Assembly (NCBI RefSeq): GCF_029952525.1
Contig: NZ_JASAOF010000005.1
Span: 62,001-126,000, forward strand
From: Saccharopolyspora ipomoeae
Lineage (GTDB): Bacteria; Actinomycetota; Actinomycetes; Mycobacteriales; Pseudonocardiaceae
DNA: 64,000 nucleotides
Direction of reading: 5' to 3'
The translations under genes were made by a program, and so were the position numbers. Below are positions 7,161-17,669 of this stretch, one piece after another (within the stretch, counting starts at the first letter, position 1; the number at the start of each line of letters is the position of its first letter). The notes below the pieces were generated by a model. That model did not search any database and was not told the DNA's origin. It saw only the letters and a list, made by a program, of their open reading frames with translations.

Positions 7161-9602
7161 TCACGAGCCGCTTCTGCCGGGGTGATCCCCGTCCGGTTCG
7201 TCGGACCGGTCGAAGCCTCCCCGGAACGCGCGGCGGAATCCCGCCAGCTTGCTCGGCGAGGCGATCACCTGCTCCTCCTCGGCGTCGGGATCGTCCTTGA
7301 GCCCGTCGGCCAGGTGCGTCTGCGGCACCCGCTTGGGCAGGGCCGGGCGCTTCCCGTTGCCGACTTCGGGTTTCGCGCCACCTTCGGGATTCGCGCCGGG
7401 CTCGGACGTTTCGGCGTCCGGCCACTCGTAGCCGGGTGAGGTGGCCTGCTCGCTCATCGTCCCGTCCCAGCTGAGTTCGCGCGGCTGCGGCACCAGCGCC
7501 GGCTCGGCCTGCTCGCCGTTGGCCGAACGCCGCTGCCGCTCCCGCTCTTCGAGGTTCCCGGCGATCTCCTGGCGCCGCTGCACGGCGCTGACCGGCACCT
7601 GCACGGTGTCGTGCTCGCCGCTGCCGGGCCCGGTCTCCAGGATCCGGTTGGGCAGCAGCACCGTGGCCCGGGTGCCGCCGTAGGCCGAGACGCCGAACTC
7701 CACGGAGACCTCGCGGCGCGAGGCCAACCGGGCGGCGGTGAACAGGCCCAGCTGCTCGGCCTTGTTGTTCTCCAGCACGAGCCGGTCGAACTCCGGCGGC
7801 TCGTGCATCATCTCGTTGGCGCGGCTGCGGATCTCGGGATCCATGCCCAGGCCCTGGTCCGCGATGTCGATGGCGATGCCGCGCGCGACCTCGGTGGCCC
7901 CGACGTGCACCTGCGTGTTCGGCGGGGAGAACGCGGTGGCGTTGTCGATGAGCTCGGAGAGCAGGTGGATCGAGTCGCCCACCGCGGCTCCGTGGATCAT
8001 CACGTCCGGAACGTGGCCGATGACCACCCGCGAGTACTGGTCGATCTCGGAGATCGCCGAGCGCAGCACGTCCATCAGCGCGACCGGGCGGCTCCACCGG
8101 CGGCCGGGCTGCTGGTCGCCGAGCACCAGCAGGTTCTCCACCGTGCGGCGGGCGCGGGTGGTGGCGTTGTCCAGGTCGAACAGCTTGGACAGCTGCTGGG
8201 AGCTCTCCTCGTTGCGCTCCAGCTGGTCGATCGTGGTGTGCATGCCGCGCAGCAGCCGCTGGATGCGGTGGGCCATGCCGACGAAGACCACGCGGGCGCC
8301 CTGGCGGGCGCGGGTCTCGCCGACGGCGGCCTGCACCGCTTCCTGCTGGAAGAGCTGGATGGCGTGGGCGACCTCGCCGACCTCGTCGGTGCCGTACTGG
8401 CCCAGGCCGACCATCTCCGCGTCGACGTCGACCGCCTCGCCCTCGCGGAGCCTGCGGACCACGTCGGGCAGCCGCTCGGCCATCGCCAGCGACTCGGTGC
8501 GCAGCCCCTGCAGGCGGGTGAGCAGCGCGTCGTCGACGACCGTGCGGTAGACGCGGCGGGCGAAGAAGAACGAGCCGACCGAGACCGCCAGCGCGACGAG
8601 GCTGCCGATCAGCACCGTCAGCAGGGTGTTGCTCGCGCGGTTGACCGCGCCGTTGGCGACCTGCTCGCTCTGGGCGCGGACCAGGTTGGACATCTCGGCG
8701 CCCACGTCGTTGGTGATCCGGCGCCAGTCCTCGACCCGCAGCTGCGGGCGTTCGCCCGGGCCGAAGGAACCGTGCGCGACGAGCTCGTCCTCGGCGGCGG
8801 TGAGCTGCTTCCAGTCCGGGTTGTCGATCATCGCCTGGTAGCGCTGGCGCACGTCGGGCAGCATCGTGGTCAGGTTCGCCTCGACCGCGGTGTGGTGCCC
8901 GACGACGTAGCCGGTGAGCTCGCGGTGCTGGGCCGGGGTCAGCTGGCCGCTGGCCAGCACGGTGCCCACCATCGACGACTCGCGGGAGAGCATGTCCGAG
9001 GCGCGGAACAACCCGACCGCAGCCAGCGAGCCCTGGCGCGCCTCGGAGTCCGGCGTGATCCGCGACTGGATGTCGAAGAGCCGCGTCGCGGTGTCGAACA
9101 TGTCGTTGTAGAACGCGTTGAGCTCCTCGACCGTGGCCTGCCCGCCCGCGATGCGCTGGCGCAGGTCGGGCAGCCGCTTGAAGTAGCCGTTGAGCTCGTT
9201 CATCGGCTCGATCACGTCGGCCGGCGCCGATTCCAGGACCGGGACGGCCTTCTCGTCGAGCTCCTTGAGCGCGCTGTCGGTGGCGCGCTGCTGGCCGCGC
9301 AGCTCGTCGGTGGCCGCGCCGGGCTGGCTGATGACCTCCAGGCTGCGGAGCCGTTCGCGCTGCACCTGGTCGAGCGCGTTGACCGCGGGCAGCGACATCT
9401 GCTGCACGCCGGAGGCGATCTGCCGGGAGAAGAAGGCGTCGAAGGCGAACAGCGAGCACCCCACCGACCACAGCACCGCCACGACGACCCACGGGACGAA
9501 CACCGCCCAGGTCAGCCGCGACCGGATCGAGGATCCGCCTCCGGTGCGTCGTCTCTCGGGGCTCGGCGAGGATGAGGAGTCGTCTTGGGTCGTCACTTCC
9601 AC
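7161..9602 (-). CDS. cvnA: Conservon 1 sensor histidine kinase-like protein CvnA
   Basis: An 813-residue membrane protein. A first transmembrane helix at about residues 31-54 is followed by an extracytoplasmic nitrate/nitrite-sensing-like helical domain (about 60-315) and a second helix at about 325-348. After that come a HAMP-like linker, a helical dimerisation region and a HATPase_c domain with the N-box SELIDNATAFSPP near residue 552 and a GLGMDPE G-box. The tail after about 640 is low in complexity. No clear His-phosphotransfer motif is seen, as in other CvnA proteins. GTG start with GGAAAG upstream. It heads the minus-strand conservon 1 operon. Confidence 0.92.
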   Translation of the reverse strand: MEVTTQDDSSSSPSPERRRTGGGSSIRSRLTWAVFVPWVVVAVLWSVGCSLFAFDAFFSRQIASGVQQMSLPAVNALDQVQRERLRSLEVISQPGAATDELRGQQRATDSALKELDEKAVPVLESAPADVIEPMNELNGYFKRLPDLRQRIAGGQATVEELNAFYNDMFDTATRLFDIQSRITPDSEARQGSLAAVGLFRASDMLSRESSMVGTVLASGQLTPAQHRELTGYVVGHHTAVEANLTTMLPDVRQRYQAMIDNPDWKQLTAAEDELVAHGSFGPGERPQLRVEDWRRITNDVGAEMSNLVRAQSEQVANGAVNRASNTLLTVLIGSLVALAVSVGSFFFARRVYRTVVDDALLTRLQGLRTESLAMAERLPDVVRRLREGEAVDVDAEMVGLGQYGTDEVGEVAHAIQLFQQEAVQAAVGETRARQGARVVFVGMAHRIQRLLRGMHTTIDQLERNEESSQQLSKLFDLDNATTRARRTVENLLVLGDQQPGRRWSRPVALMDVLRSAISEIDQYSRVVIGHVPDVMIHGAAVGDSIHLLSELIDNATAFSPPNTQVHVGATEVARGIAIDIADQGLGMDPEIRSRANEMMHEPPEFDRLVLENNKAEQLGLFTAARLASRREVSVEFGVSAYGGTRATVLLPNRILETGPGSGEHDTVQVPVSAVQRRQEIAGNLEERERQRRSANGEQAEPALVPQPRELSWDGTMSEQATSPGYEWPDAETSEPGANPEGGAKPEVGNGKRPALPKRVPQTHLADGLKDDPDAEEEQVIASPSKLAGFRRAFRGGFDRSDEPDGDHPGRSGS

Positions 9603-9910
9603 GTTCTTTCCATCGGTGGTCTTCGCCCGCGCCGGGGCACATCCGGCGACCCGACAGCGGGTGCCCTCGACACGTTCGAGACCCTATCGGATGATCTTCA
9701 CTCAATAGTGGATGTTGGCGGGTATTCCCCACCACAGCTGAGCGGCCTGGAGTTCCTCCGGGATTTTTCCCACTGAACCGTCACGACCCGGCGGAACGTG
9801 TGAAAGGGCGAGGGCAGGGCTGGGATCGCGAATTCGCCGCGTCGCAGGAATCACTCGAATGGCCGCATTTCCGCACGGCTGCCGGCAATCGACCCCGCAT
9901 TTCCTCCTCA
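9603..9910. other. Intergenic region upstream of conservon 1
   Basis: About 310 bp between the symporter stop and the cvnA start, expected to carry the conservon 1 promoter. I see no convincing -35/-10 pair, no long inverted repeat and no gene. Confidence 0.4.
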
Positions 9911-11422
9911 TCACCCCGGAATCGGACCAACTCCGCTCCGACGGGCCTCGGTTCGCTTCGCGGCGCGGTCGAGCTCGTCGAGCATGTCGTCGACCTCCCG
10001 GGTGCGCTCGGAGGCCACCAGGCCCAGACCCGCGAACAGCACCAGCGACACCATGATCGGCGTCGCCACGGTCGCGGTCTCGTTGGCGTCGACGCCGTAG
10101 TAGAGCACCGCGTAGGTGATCAGGCCGCCCGCCCACGACACCAGCGCCGCCCGCGAACCGCAGCGCCGGAACCACGGCAGCATCCCCAGCAGCAGCGGCA
10201 CCGAGATCGGGCCCATCAGCGCGGCGACCCACGAGACCACGATCGACAGCACGCCGCCGAGGCTGTCGGCCTGCGTGGCCACCAGCATGCTCAGCGCGAT
10301 GAACGAGAACGTCGCGATCCGGCCGGCGCGCAGCCGCTGGACCTCGCCGAACTCGCGGGCCCGGCGCCACAGCACCGGCAGCATGTCGCGGGTGATCACC
10401 GCCGAGATGGCGTTGGCGTCGGAGGCGACCATGGCCATCGTGTGCGAGAACATGCCCGCCAGCACCAGTCCCACCATGCCCGCGGGCAGCAGCTTCTCGG
10501 TCATCGCCGCGTAGGAGGTCGTCGGGTCCTCCAGCCCCGGCACGAACAGCGGGGCGGCGAACATCGGGAACATCAGCACCAGCGGCCAGACCAGGTACAG
10601 CGCCGAGGACAGCAGCGCGCCCCGGCGCGCGGCGCGGTTGTCCGGCGCCGCCATGTAGCGCTGCGCCAGGTTCCACATGCCGCCGTTGTACTCCAGCGTC
10701 TTGACCAGCACGTAGACCAGCAGGAAGACGGTCGTGTAGTCCTCGGTGACCGGCGAGAGGTGCCCGGCGGGCAACCGGTCCCACATCGTCCACAGGCCGG
10801 AGATGCCGCCGAGCGAGGACAGCACCGCCCAGATCATCACGATCCCGGCCAGGCCCTGGATCACGAACTGGCCGAAGTCGGTGAGGGCGTCGGCCCACAG
10901 CCCACCCGCCGTGCAGTACAGCAGGGTCACACCCCCGGTGACGAGGATGCCCACCAGGATCGGCACGCCCGCGAAGGACTCCAGCAGGATCGACACCGCG
11001 AACCACTTGGAGGCCACGTCGAAGACCTTCAGCGACGCCCCGCTCCAGGCCAGCGCCTGCTGGGTGGGGATGTTGAAGCGGCGGGCCAGGAACTCCAGCG
11101 GCGAGGCCACGCCGAACTCGGCGCGCAGCTGGTTCCAGCGCGCGGCGAACAGCCAGGCGCCGATGGCCACGCCGATGCCGATGGAGGCGAAGCCCCAGAA
11201 GTAGACGGTGACGCCCTGGCTGTAGGCGACTCCGGCGTAGGCGACGAACAACACTGCGCTGTACCCGGACATGTGGTGCGAGATCCCGGCCAGCCACCAG
11301 GGCATCCGACCGCCCGCGATGAAGAAGTCCCTGTCGGTCTTGACCCTGCGGTGCGACCACCACCCGATGGCCACCATCAGCCCGAAGTACCCGATGACCA
11401 TGACCCAGTCCAGCGCGTGCAC
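9911..11422 (-). CDS. Sodium:solute symporter (SSS family)
   Basis: A membrane carrier of about 503 residues with around 13 hydrophobic segments. It belongs to the SSS family: DFFIAGGRMPWWLAGISHHMSGYSAVLFVAYAG is the diagnostic N-terminal region, and the GMFSHTMAMVASDANAISAVITRD segment matches the second signature. It should import an organic solute with Na+. The substrate cannot be told from sequence. The GTG at 11422, with GGAGGGG upstream, is preferred; an ATG lies 18 nt upstream. The gene is monocistronic with its own promoter (11618-11646). Confidence 0.85.
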   Translation of the reverse strand: MHALDWVMVIGYFGLMVAIGWWSHRRVKTDRDFFIAGGRMPWWLAGISHHMSGYSAVLFVAYAGVAYSQGVTVYFWGFASIGIGVAIGAWLFAARWNQLRAEFGVASPLEFLARRFNIPTQQALAWSGASLKVFDVASKWFAVSILLESFAGVPILVGILVTGGVTLLYCTAGGLWADALTDFGQFVIQGLAGIVMIWAVLSSLGGISGLWTMWDRLPAGHLSPVTEDYTTVFLLVYVLVKTLEYNGGMWNLAQRYMAAPDNRAARRGALLSSALYLVWPLVLMFPMFAAPLFVPGLEDPTTSYAAMTEKLLPAGMVGLVLAGMFSHTMAMVASDANAISAVITRDMLPVLWRRAREFGEVQRLRAGRIATFSFIALSMLVATQADSLGGVLSIVVSWVAALMGPISVPLLLGMLPWFRRCGSRAALVSWAGGLITYAVLYYGVDANETATVATPIMVSLVLFAGLGLVASERTREVDDMLDELDRAAKRTEARRSGVGPIPG

Positions 11423-11777
11423 GGGCCCACCCCTCCACATCCGATGGCTCTTCCACCGCGGCTGTTGAGCTCGCTGCGGGATCGTCGTCGACCCGGGCGC
11501 ATGCGCCGGATGTGCTGCCCGGCCACCAAGGGGAAAGCGCTTGCCGAATGGCCGGGTGGGCCGCGCGGGAATTCCGCGCGGCCTTGAACGAATTGTTTCG
11601 AAAAGTTCCGGAACCGGACGCTAGTATGACGTCGATCACGTGTCAACCGGCCCGGAACGCCTTGGAGGCGAACGAAAACACCGGGGCGAGGCCTGCTCGA
11701 GCCACCCGCCACCGGGCTACCGGGTGCTGCGGGGCGCCTCGGACAACACCCGGCGCAGGCACCTCGGGAGAGCCGAA
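11423..11777. other. Intergenic region with the symporter promoter
   Basis: About 355 bp without a gene. It is AT-richer around 11570-11650, where the promoter for the symporter lies. Nothing else is recognisable. Confidence 0.4.
11618..11646 (-). promoter_or_regulatory. Sigma70-type promoter for the symporter gene
   Basis: On the minus strand TTGACA (11641-11646) is followed by a 17-nt spacer and TAGCGT (11618-11623). It fits the actinobacterial TTGACN-N17-TANNNT pattern. It lies about 195 nt before the symporter start, implying a long leader. Confidence 0.5.
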
Positions 11778-12212
11778 CTAAGCCTGCTTGCGGGCCTTCT
11801 TCGCGGCGCGACGCATCTGGATCATGCGGGCCGTGCCCGCGAGCCAGACCAGGACGCCGCCGATGATGGCGGCGAACAGCAGCGCCAGGCCCAGCGGCAG
11901 GCTGAACTGCAGGCCCAGGAAGTGCACGGTCACCGAGACGAAGTTCTGCGCGACGAAGATCAGCAGGAAGACCAGCACGACACCGGCCACGGCCAGCGCG
12001 GTCCACAGCAGCCCGGTGCGGCTCTGCGACGACGCCAGCTCGTGCTTGCCGGAGGTCGGCCCGGCCTTCTCCACCGACCCGGTGTCGTGCTTCGAGCCGT
12101 CGTCGTTCGAGGTGACGCCCGGGGTGCCGGTGCCGTCCTTCGTCGTCGGCTCCAACGCGCCCGACTCGGACTCCGTCCCGGCTCCCACGTCCTTCGACCC
12201 GTTCTCAGACAT
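11778..12212 (-). CDS. LapA-domain membrane protein
   Basis: A 144-residue protein starting MSENGSKDVG. The start is chosen at the ATG at 12212; upstream in-frame codons lie in a GC-poor spacer without an RBS. The N-terminal half is Ser/Thr/Gly/Glu-rich and probably disordered (1-65). Two transmembrane helices follow (about 70-92 and 107-130), with the VAQNFVSVTVHFLGLQFSLPLGLALL pattern of the LapA domain, and a basic C-terminal tail. Small LapA-domain proteins in Gram-positive bacteria have no established role. It lies about 100 bp downstream of the decarboxylase, on the same strand. Confidence 0.7.
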   Translation of the reverse strand: MSENGSKDVGAGTESESGALEPTTKDGTGTPGVTSNDDGSKHDTGSVEKAGPTSGKHELASSQSRTGLLWTALAVAGVVLVFLLIFVAQNFVSVTVHFLGLQFSLPLGLALLFAAIIGGVLVWLAGTARMIQMRRAAKKARKQA

Positions 12213-12315
12213 GCCGACCATCATCAACCGCGCGTGGGGCCGCACCCCACCCCACACACCGCCCTGTCACCTGTTCGATATCTCCCAGCGCTTGATCCTT
12301 CAGCGCCCGACCCCA

Positions 12316-13617
<1,302 letters not shown>

Positions 13618-13633
13618 CTACGGGAGGGAACGG

Positions 13634-13653
13634 GGTGGCGGCAGCCCGCCACC
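13634..13653 (-). terminator. Short hairpin between prenyltransferase 2 and the decarboxylase gene
   Basis: GGTGGCGG (13634-13641) and CCGCCACC (13646-13653) form an 8-bp stem with a 4-nt loop. No T-run follows, so it may be a weak terminator or attenuator that only partly uncouples the two genes. Confidence 0.4.
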
Positions 13654-13675
13654 ACCCCTTTCTCGACGCCGATCG

Positions 13676-14833
13676 TCAGGGCTCCACCGGCTGGTCGTAG
13701 ACCGAGAACCGGAGGTACACGCCGATGTCGGCGGGCCGGTCCGGGGCCTTGGTCCGGTAGGCCAGCAGGTCCTGCAGCCCCGTCATCGCCGACGGCGGAC
13801 GGGGCGCGAGGGCCTCGATCATGTCCAGGTACGACGCCGGGTCCAGGCCCTCGGTCCGCATGAGGTCCGCCGTGCGCGCGGCGGCGTCCTCATCGGACTC
13901 GGCGTTGCCGGGTAATCGCAGGTACAGGTTGGCCTCGTCCGGCTGCGCCGAACCCTCCCGGAAGGCCAGGCACACCATCGGTTCCTCCCCTTCCGCCTTG
14001 TCCTGGCCGTGATAGAGGGACCGCCACACCCGGGCGGCCCGCTCGGAATCGTGACCGCTCGCCAAGGAGGCCACCGCGTCGAGGTCCTCCAGCGAGCGGG
14101 CGTTGATGCGGAAATAGACCTTCACCCGCGCATTCGGCGAATCCGCCAAATCGAGTGCGGCGAATTCGATCTCATTTCCCCGGTCCATCATCTCCGGCAT
14201 CCACATTCGCACCGAACTCCAGGAACTCGCCAAGCCGAGTCGCCCCATCGCTTCGGTGGTGCGGTCGAGGACGTCGGCCGGATCGGTGCTTCCGGCCTGC
14301 GGGTTGAAGTAGGTCTTGTACCGCGTGGACTCACCGGGCCGCCACGCCAGCGAATGCCAGATCGTGGGACGGTTCAGCCGCGGGTCCTCGCTGACGAAGA
14401 GGTCTTCCACCAGGTGGTAGCGGTGCAGATCCACCCCCGGGCGCTCGGCCAGCCGCTCGGTGAGAGACCGTCCCGCACGTTGGCAACCCGCGGGGGTCGG
14501 CTCGTCCCCGAGCGATTCGAACAGGACGCGGAGTTCGGGACGGCGCTCTCGCCAGCTGAGCGACATCTCGGCCGGAAAACCGTCCGCTGAAACAAAAGAG
14601 GGAACCTTCGGACAAGGGCCGATCGGGTGATCACCCCACGGCCGCAACGCCACACTGAGTTCTGTGATCAGGGTCTCCACATCGGAGGCCGAGAACCCCA
14701 GATGTTCGGCGGCGGTTCGGTACTGGCTGGTCAGGAACTGTGTGAATGAGATGTCATGAGCGGGGAACACTCCCCACCGTTGAGGTGATGACGAGACCTC
14801 TCGCGAAGTAGGCACTACCCCGACCTTCCGCAT
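13676..14833 (-). CDS. DMATS-type aromatic (indole) prenyltransferase 2
   Basis: A protein of up to 385 residues with the same ABBA prenyltransferase motifs as prenyltransferase 1 but clearly divergent sequence: RYKTYFNP (about 171-178), RVKVYFR (about 236-242), NLYLRLP and a terminal GVYLRFSVYD strand. It should prenylate an indole substrate, probably tryptophan, with DMAPP. It is divergent from an FMO-type monooxygenase 100 bp away. Actinobacterial clusters of this kind are known to turn prenylated tryptophan into oxime or nitrile products. An in-frame GTG at about residue 22, preceded by GGTGGG, is an alternative start. AT-richer stretches appear in the middle (about 14100-14260). Confidence 0.83.
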   Translation of the reverse strand: MRKVGVVPTSREVSSSPQRWGVFPAHDISFTQFLTSQYRTAAEHLGFSASDVETLITELSVALRPWGDHPIGPCPKVPSFVSADGFPAEMSLSWRERRPELRVLFESLGDEPTPAGCQRAGRSLTERLAERPGVDLHRYHLVEDLFVSEDPRLNRPTIWHSLAWRPGESTRYKTYFNPQAGSTDPADVLDRTTEAMGRLGLASSWSSVRMWMPEMMDRGNEIEFAALDLADSPNARVKVYFRINARSLEDLDAVASLASGHDSERAARVWRSLYHGQDKAEGEEPMVCLAFREGSAQPDEANLYLRLPGNAESDEDAAARTADLMRTEGLDPASYLDMIEALAPRPPSAMTGLQDLLAYRTKAPDRPADIGVYLRFSVYDQPVEP

Positions 14834-14933
14834 CGCGGTTACTCTTGATCGCGGGCATGGCGCCTCTCAGGACCTTCTACACGATCTCATCCAGAACTCG
14901 AATTGGGAATAGGCTGCGCGCGGAGGGGACCCA
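14834..14933. promoter_or_regulatory. Divergent promoter region of prenyltransferase 2 and FMO
   Basis: This 100-bp AT-richer spacer separates the two divergent starts, so shared regulation is likely. A TAGGCT -10-like hexamer lies about 18 nt before the FMO ATG; its -35 is poor. GGAGGGG is the FMO ribosome-binding site. Confidence 0.5.
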
Positions 14934-16379
14934 ATGAGCACTGTGGACGATCGCGGGGAAAAACCTTCTCACCAGGCGGATCAACGTGATGTGTGCGTGA
15001 TCGGTTCCGGTATTTCCGGACTCGCCGCGATGCGTTCGCTGGCTCGGCGCGGAATCGATTTCGTCTGCTTGGAACGGGACTCCGCGGTCGGCGGGGTCTG
15101 GAACTTCGATTCGACCGATTCCCCCGACTCGCACCCGGCCTACGGGTCGCTGCACCTCAACACCTCCAGCAAGGTCACCGGGTTCACGGGTTTCCCGGTG
15201 CCCGAGGACTTCCCGCGCTACCCGCGCCACGACCAGGTCGCGTCCTACCTGCGCCGATTCGCCGACGAGCACGGGCTGACCGAGCGGATCGAGTTCGGCA
15301 CCGACGTCCGCCGGGTGGAGCCCAACCCGGCCGGCGGCTGGTTCGTCACCAGCCGGGACCCGCGAGGATCGGTGCGCACGAGGCACTTCCGGGAGGTGGT
15401 GCTGGCCTCGGGTTATCACTCGGTGCCGCGCATGCCGGACCCGGAGATCACCGGTTCGGCCGAATTCCGGGGCGAGCAGCTGCATTCCGCGCAGTACACC
15501 GATTCCGATTCGTTCCGGGGCAAGTCGGTCGCGGTCGTCGGGTTCGGCAACTCGGCCTGCGACATCGCCGTCGAGCTCTCCCGGGTGGCCGCGCGCACGG
15601 TGCTGTCGGTGCGCCGGGGCTCGCACGTGGTGCCGAAAACGCTGATGGGGCTGCCGATCGACGAGATCGCCGCGAGCCGCTGGTGGTCGTTCCTGCCGTT
15701 CAAGGCCCAGCGCAGGCTCATCGAGGTCCTGCTGCACCTCACCCGCGGTCGCATCGCCGACTACGGCTTGCCGGAGCCCGATCACCGGGTGATGGACGCC
15801 CCGATCACCATCTCCGACGAGCTGCTGAGCCGCCTCTCGCACGGCGAGATCACCGTGCGGCCCGGGATCGACCGGCTCACGCCGACGGGCGTGACGTTCG
15901 GTGACGGCAGCGTCGAGGAGGTCGACGCCGTCATCTACTGCACCGGCTACGACATGTCACTGCCGCTGCCCGCCGACGTCGCGTTCGACTCCGAGGGGCG
16001 GCTGGAGCTGTTCCACCGGGTCGTGCCGCCGGGCCACCGGGGGCTCTACCTCGCCGGGTTCCTGCGCCCGGTGGGCGCGCTGACCAAGCTCGCCGAGCTT
16101 CAGGCGGAGTGGATCGGCGACCTCATCGCGGGCGAGGCCGCGCTGCCCGGCGAGCGGGAGATGCTCGCCGAGTCCCGCGCCCACCTGGACCGAATCGCCC
16201 GCCGCTACGGCACCGAGCGCCGCGAGGACGCCCTCAACGTGGACGTCCCCACCTACGTGCGAGGTCTCAAGCAGGAGCACCGCCGGGGCCGCGAACGCGC
16301 GGAGGTCCCGGCGGCGTCCGGCCGTCACCGGCTCACTGACCTGCGCCGACCTTCTGCTGAACAGCCATCTGCTTCTTGA
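14934..16379 (+). CDS. Flavin-containing monooxygenase (FMO family)
   Basis: A 481-residue class B flavoprotein monooxygenase. The FAD site is GSGISGLAA (about 24-32). The FMO fingerprint is FRGEQLHSAQY (about 178-188), and the NADPH site is GFGNSACD (about 203-210). The YCTGYD motif follows. It should N- or S-oxygenate a small substrate. Next to prenyltransferase 2, the likely substrate is a prenylated tryptophan, giving an aldoxime or nitrile. The C-terminal ~40 residues are Arg-rich and unlike the core. The stop codon (16377-16379) touches the tnpB stop, so the tail may be encoded by element DNA. Confidence 0.85.
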   Translation: MSTVDDRGEKPSHQADQRDVCVIGSGISGLAAMRSLARRGIDFVCLERDSAVGGVWNFDSTDSPDSHPAYGSLHLNTSSKVTGFTGFPVPEDFPRYPRHDQVASYLRRFADEHGLTERIEFGTDVRRVEPNPAGGWFVTSRDPRGSVRTRHFREVVLASGYHSVPRMPDPEITGSAEFRGEQLHSAQYTDSDSFRGKSVAVVGFGNSACDIAVELSRVAARTVLSVRRGSHVVPKTLMGLPIDEIAASRWWSFLPFKAQRRLIEVLLHLTRGRIADYGLPEPDHRVMDAPITISDELLSRLSHGEITVRPGIDRLTPTGVTFGDGSVEEVDAVIYCTGYDMSLPLPADVAFDSEGRLELFHRVVPPGHRGLYLAGFLRPVGALTKLAELQAEWIGDLIAGEAALPGEREMLAESRAHLDRIARRYGTERREDALNVDVPTYVRGLKQEHRRGRERAEVPAASGRHRLTDLRRPSAEQPSAS

Positions 16380-17606
16380 CTACCCCTGCAGTACAGGGTT
16401 TCCGCCCGACTCACGACGAGCGGTTCCTGCTTCACAGCCAATGGCCCGCTCAGGAGAACTCCCCTGTTGAGGTCTTACATCAGCTCCACAGGCCGAGACC
16501 GCCAGCCCGGCGGCCAGAATATTCCTCGCGGCATTGATGTCGCGATCATGCCGAGCCCCACAACCCCGGCATCTCCACTCACGAACGTGGAGCGGTAGTT
16601 TCTCGACGACAATGCCGCAGCGCGAGCACGTCTTGGACGAGGGACTCCAACGATCCACCACAATCAGCTCGCGCCCGTACCAAGCGCACTTGTACTCCAG
16701 CATCGACCGCAGATCGGACCACCCCGCATCGAGGATCGCCTGCGCCAACCTTCGGTTCTTGATCATGTTTTGCACCGCAAGATCCTCGATCACGACCGCT
16801 TGGTTCTCACGGACGAGTCGCGTGGTGACCTTGTGCAGGTAGTCCCGCCGCCGGTCACCGATCTTGCTATGGATACGAGCGACCTTGAGACGAGCCTTTT
16901 CCCGATTGCTGGAACCGTGACACTTTCGGTTCAGTGCACGCTGCGCACGAGCCAACCGCTTGCGCTCACGGTCAGTGTGTTTCGGATTCGTGATCTTCTC
17001 GCCGGTTGACAACGTAAGGAGAGTCGTGATCCCCGCGTCCAGCCCGACAGCATCCGCAGTAGGCAAATGATGCTCGACAACGGACTCGACCAGGATCGAC
17101 ACGAACCACCGATCCGCGCTGTCACGCCAGACCGTCACCGTCGAAGGAACAGCCCCATCCGGGAGCGGCCGCGACCACACGACGCTCAGAGGCTCAGTCA
17201 TTTTCGCCAACTTCAGTACGCCATCGCTATACCTGAACGCCGAACGAGTGTACTCAGCTGACGCTCGGGTCCTCTTTTTCGACTTGAAGCGCGGGTACTT
17301 CGAACGCTTGCTGAAGAACGCGTTGAAGGCACTCTGCAGGTGCCTGAGCGCCTGTTGCAAGGGAACGGACGACACTTCAGCGAGGTACGCCAACTCCGCG
17401 GACTTCTTCCATGACGTCAGCATTGCCGAAGTCTCGCTGTAGTTCACGTGTCGCCGATCGTCAGCCCACGCCCGTGATCGCGCCTCCAACGCTAGGTTGT
17501 ACACCTTCCTAACGCAGCCGAAGGTGCGCAGCAGCTCCATCCGCTGCGCCACCGTCGGATAGAAGCGGTACTTGTACGACCGCTTCACCAGCGTCTTCCC
17601 CATCAT
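16380..17606 (-). CDS. tnpB: TnpB RNA-guided nuclease (transposon-associated)
   Basis: A 408-residue TnpB that appears intact. The N-terminal YKYRFYPTVAQ start, the KSKKR-type basic region and the RuvC catalytic residues D190 (GLDAGITT), E274 (VIEDL) and D356 (HDRDINAA) are present. The zinc ribbon CxxC...CxxC between them (SKTCSRCG ... RCRGCG) is complete. TnpB proteins use an RNA from the element's right end to cut DNA next to a short motif, helping retain the transposon. No tnpA lies nearby, so mobility would need a transposase in trans. The base composition is lower in GC than the neighbours, consistent with recent arrival. Confidence 0.92.
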   Translation of the reverse strand: MMGKTLVKRSYKYRFYPTVAQRMELLRTFGCVRKVYNLALEARSRAWADDRRHVNYSETSAMLTSWKKSAELAYLAEVSSVPLQQALRHLQSAFNAFFSKRSKYPRFKSKKRTRASAEYTRSAFRYSDGVLKLAKMTEPLSVVWSRPLPDGAVPSTVTVWRDSADRWFVSILVESVVEHHLPTADAVGLDAGITTLLTLSTGEKITNPKHTDRERKRLARAQRALNRKCHGSSNREKARLKVARIHSKIGDRRRDYLHKVTTRLVRENQAVVIEDLAVQNMIKNRRLAQAILDAGWSDLRSMLEYKCAWYGRELIVVDRWSPSSKTCSRCGIVVEKLPLHVREWRCRGCGARHDRDINAARNILAAGLAVSACGADVRPQQGSSPERAIGCEAGTARRESGGNPVLQG

Positions 17607-17647
17607 TCGACGATAGCAAGGCTCCGTCCAATGAGGACATCACTCAA

Positions 17648-17669
17648 AAGTGGCTAATGGGAGCCACTT
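17648..17669. repeat. Left-end hairpin of the TnpB element
   Basis: AAGTGGCT (17648-17655), a 6-nt loop, then AGCCACTT (17662-17669): a perfect 8-bp stem. It starts at the cvnD2 stop codon, 42 nt upstream of the tnpB start, where an IS200/IS605 left-end hairpin is expected. Confidence 0.65.

Larger units (their letters stand above)
16380..17669 (-). mobile_element. Solo TnpB element (IS200/IS605 or IS607 type), approximate ends
   Basis: The element consists of one intact tnpB with no tnpA, flanked by small palindromes of the kind found at IS200/IS605 ends. The left-end hairpin is at 17648-17669. A short CCCTG/CAGGG stem at 16384-16398 overlaps the last tnpB codons, where the omega-RNA scaffold is normally encoded. 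The exact ends are not determined; the right end may reach into the FMO 3' end. The element occupies the space between the FMO and cvnD2 stop codons. Confidence 0.7.

Noticed and set aside
16380-17606. Cas12-type CRISPR effector
   Set aside because: At 408 residues with IS-type ends it is a TnpB; there is no array or adaptation gene.
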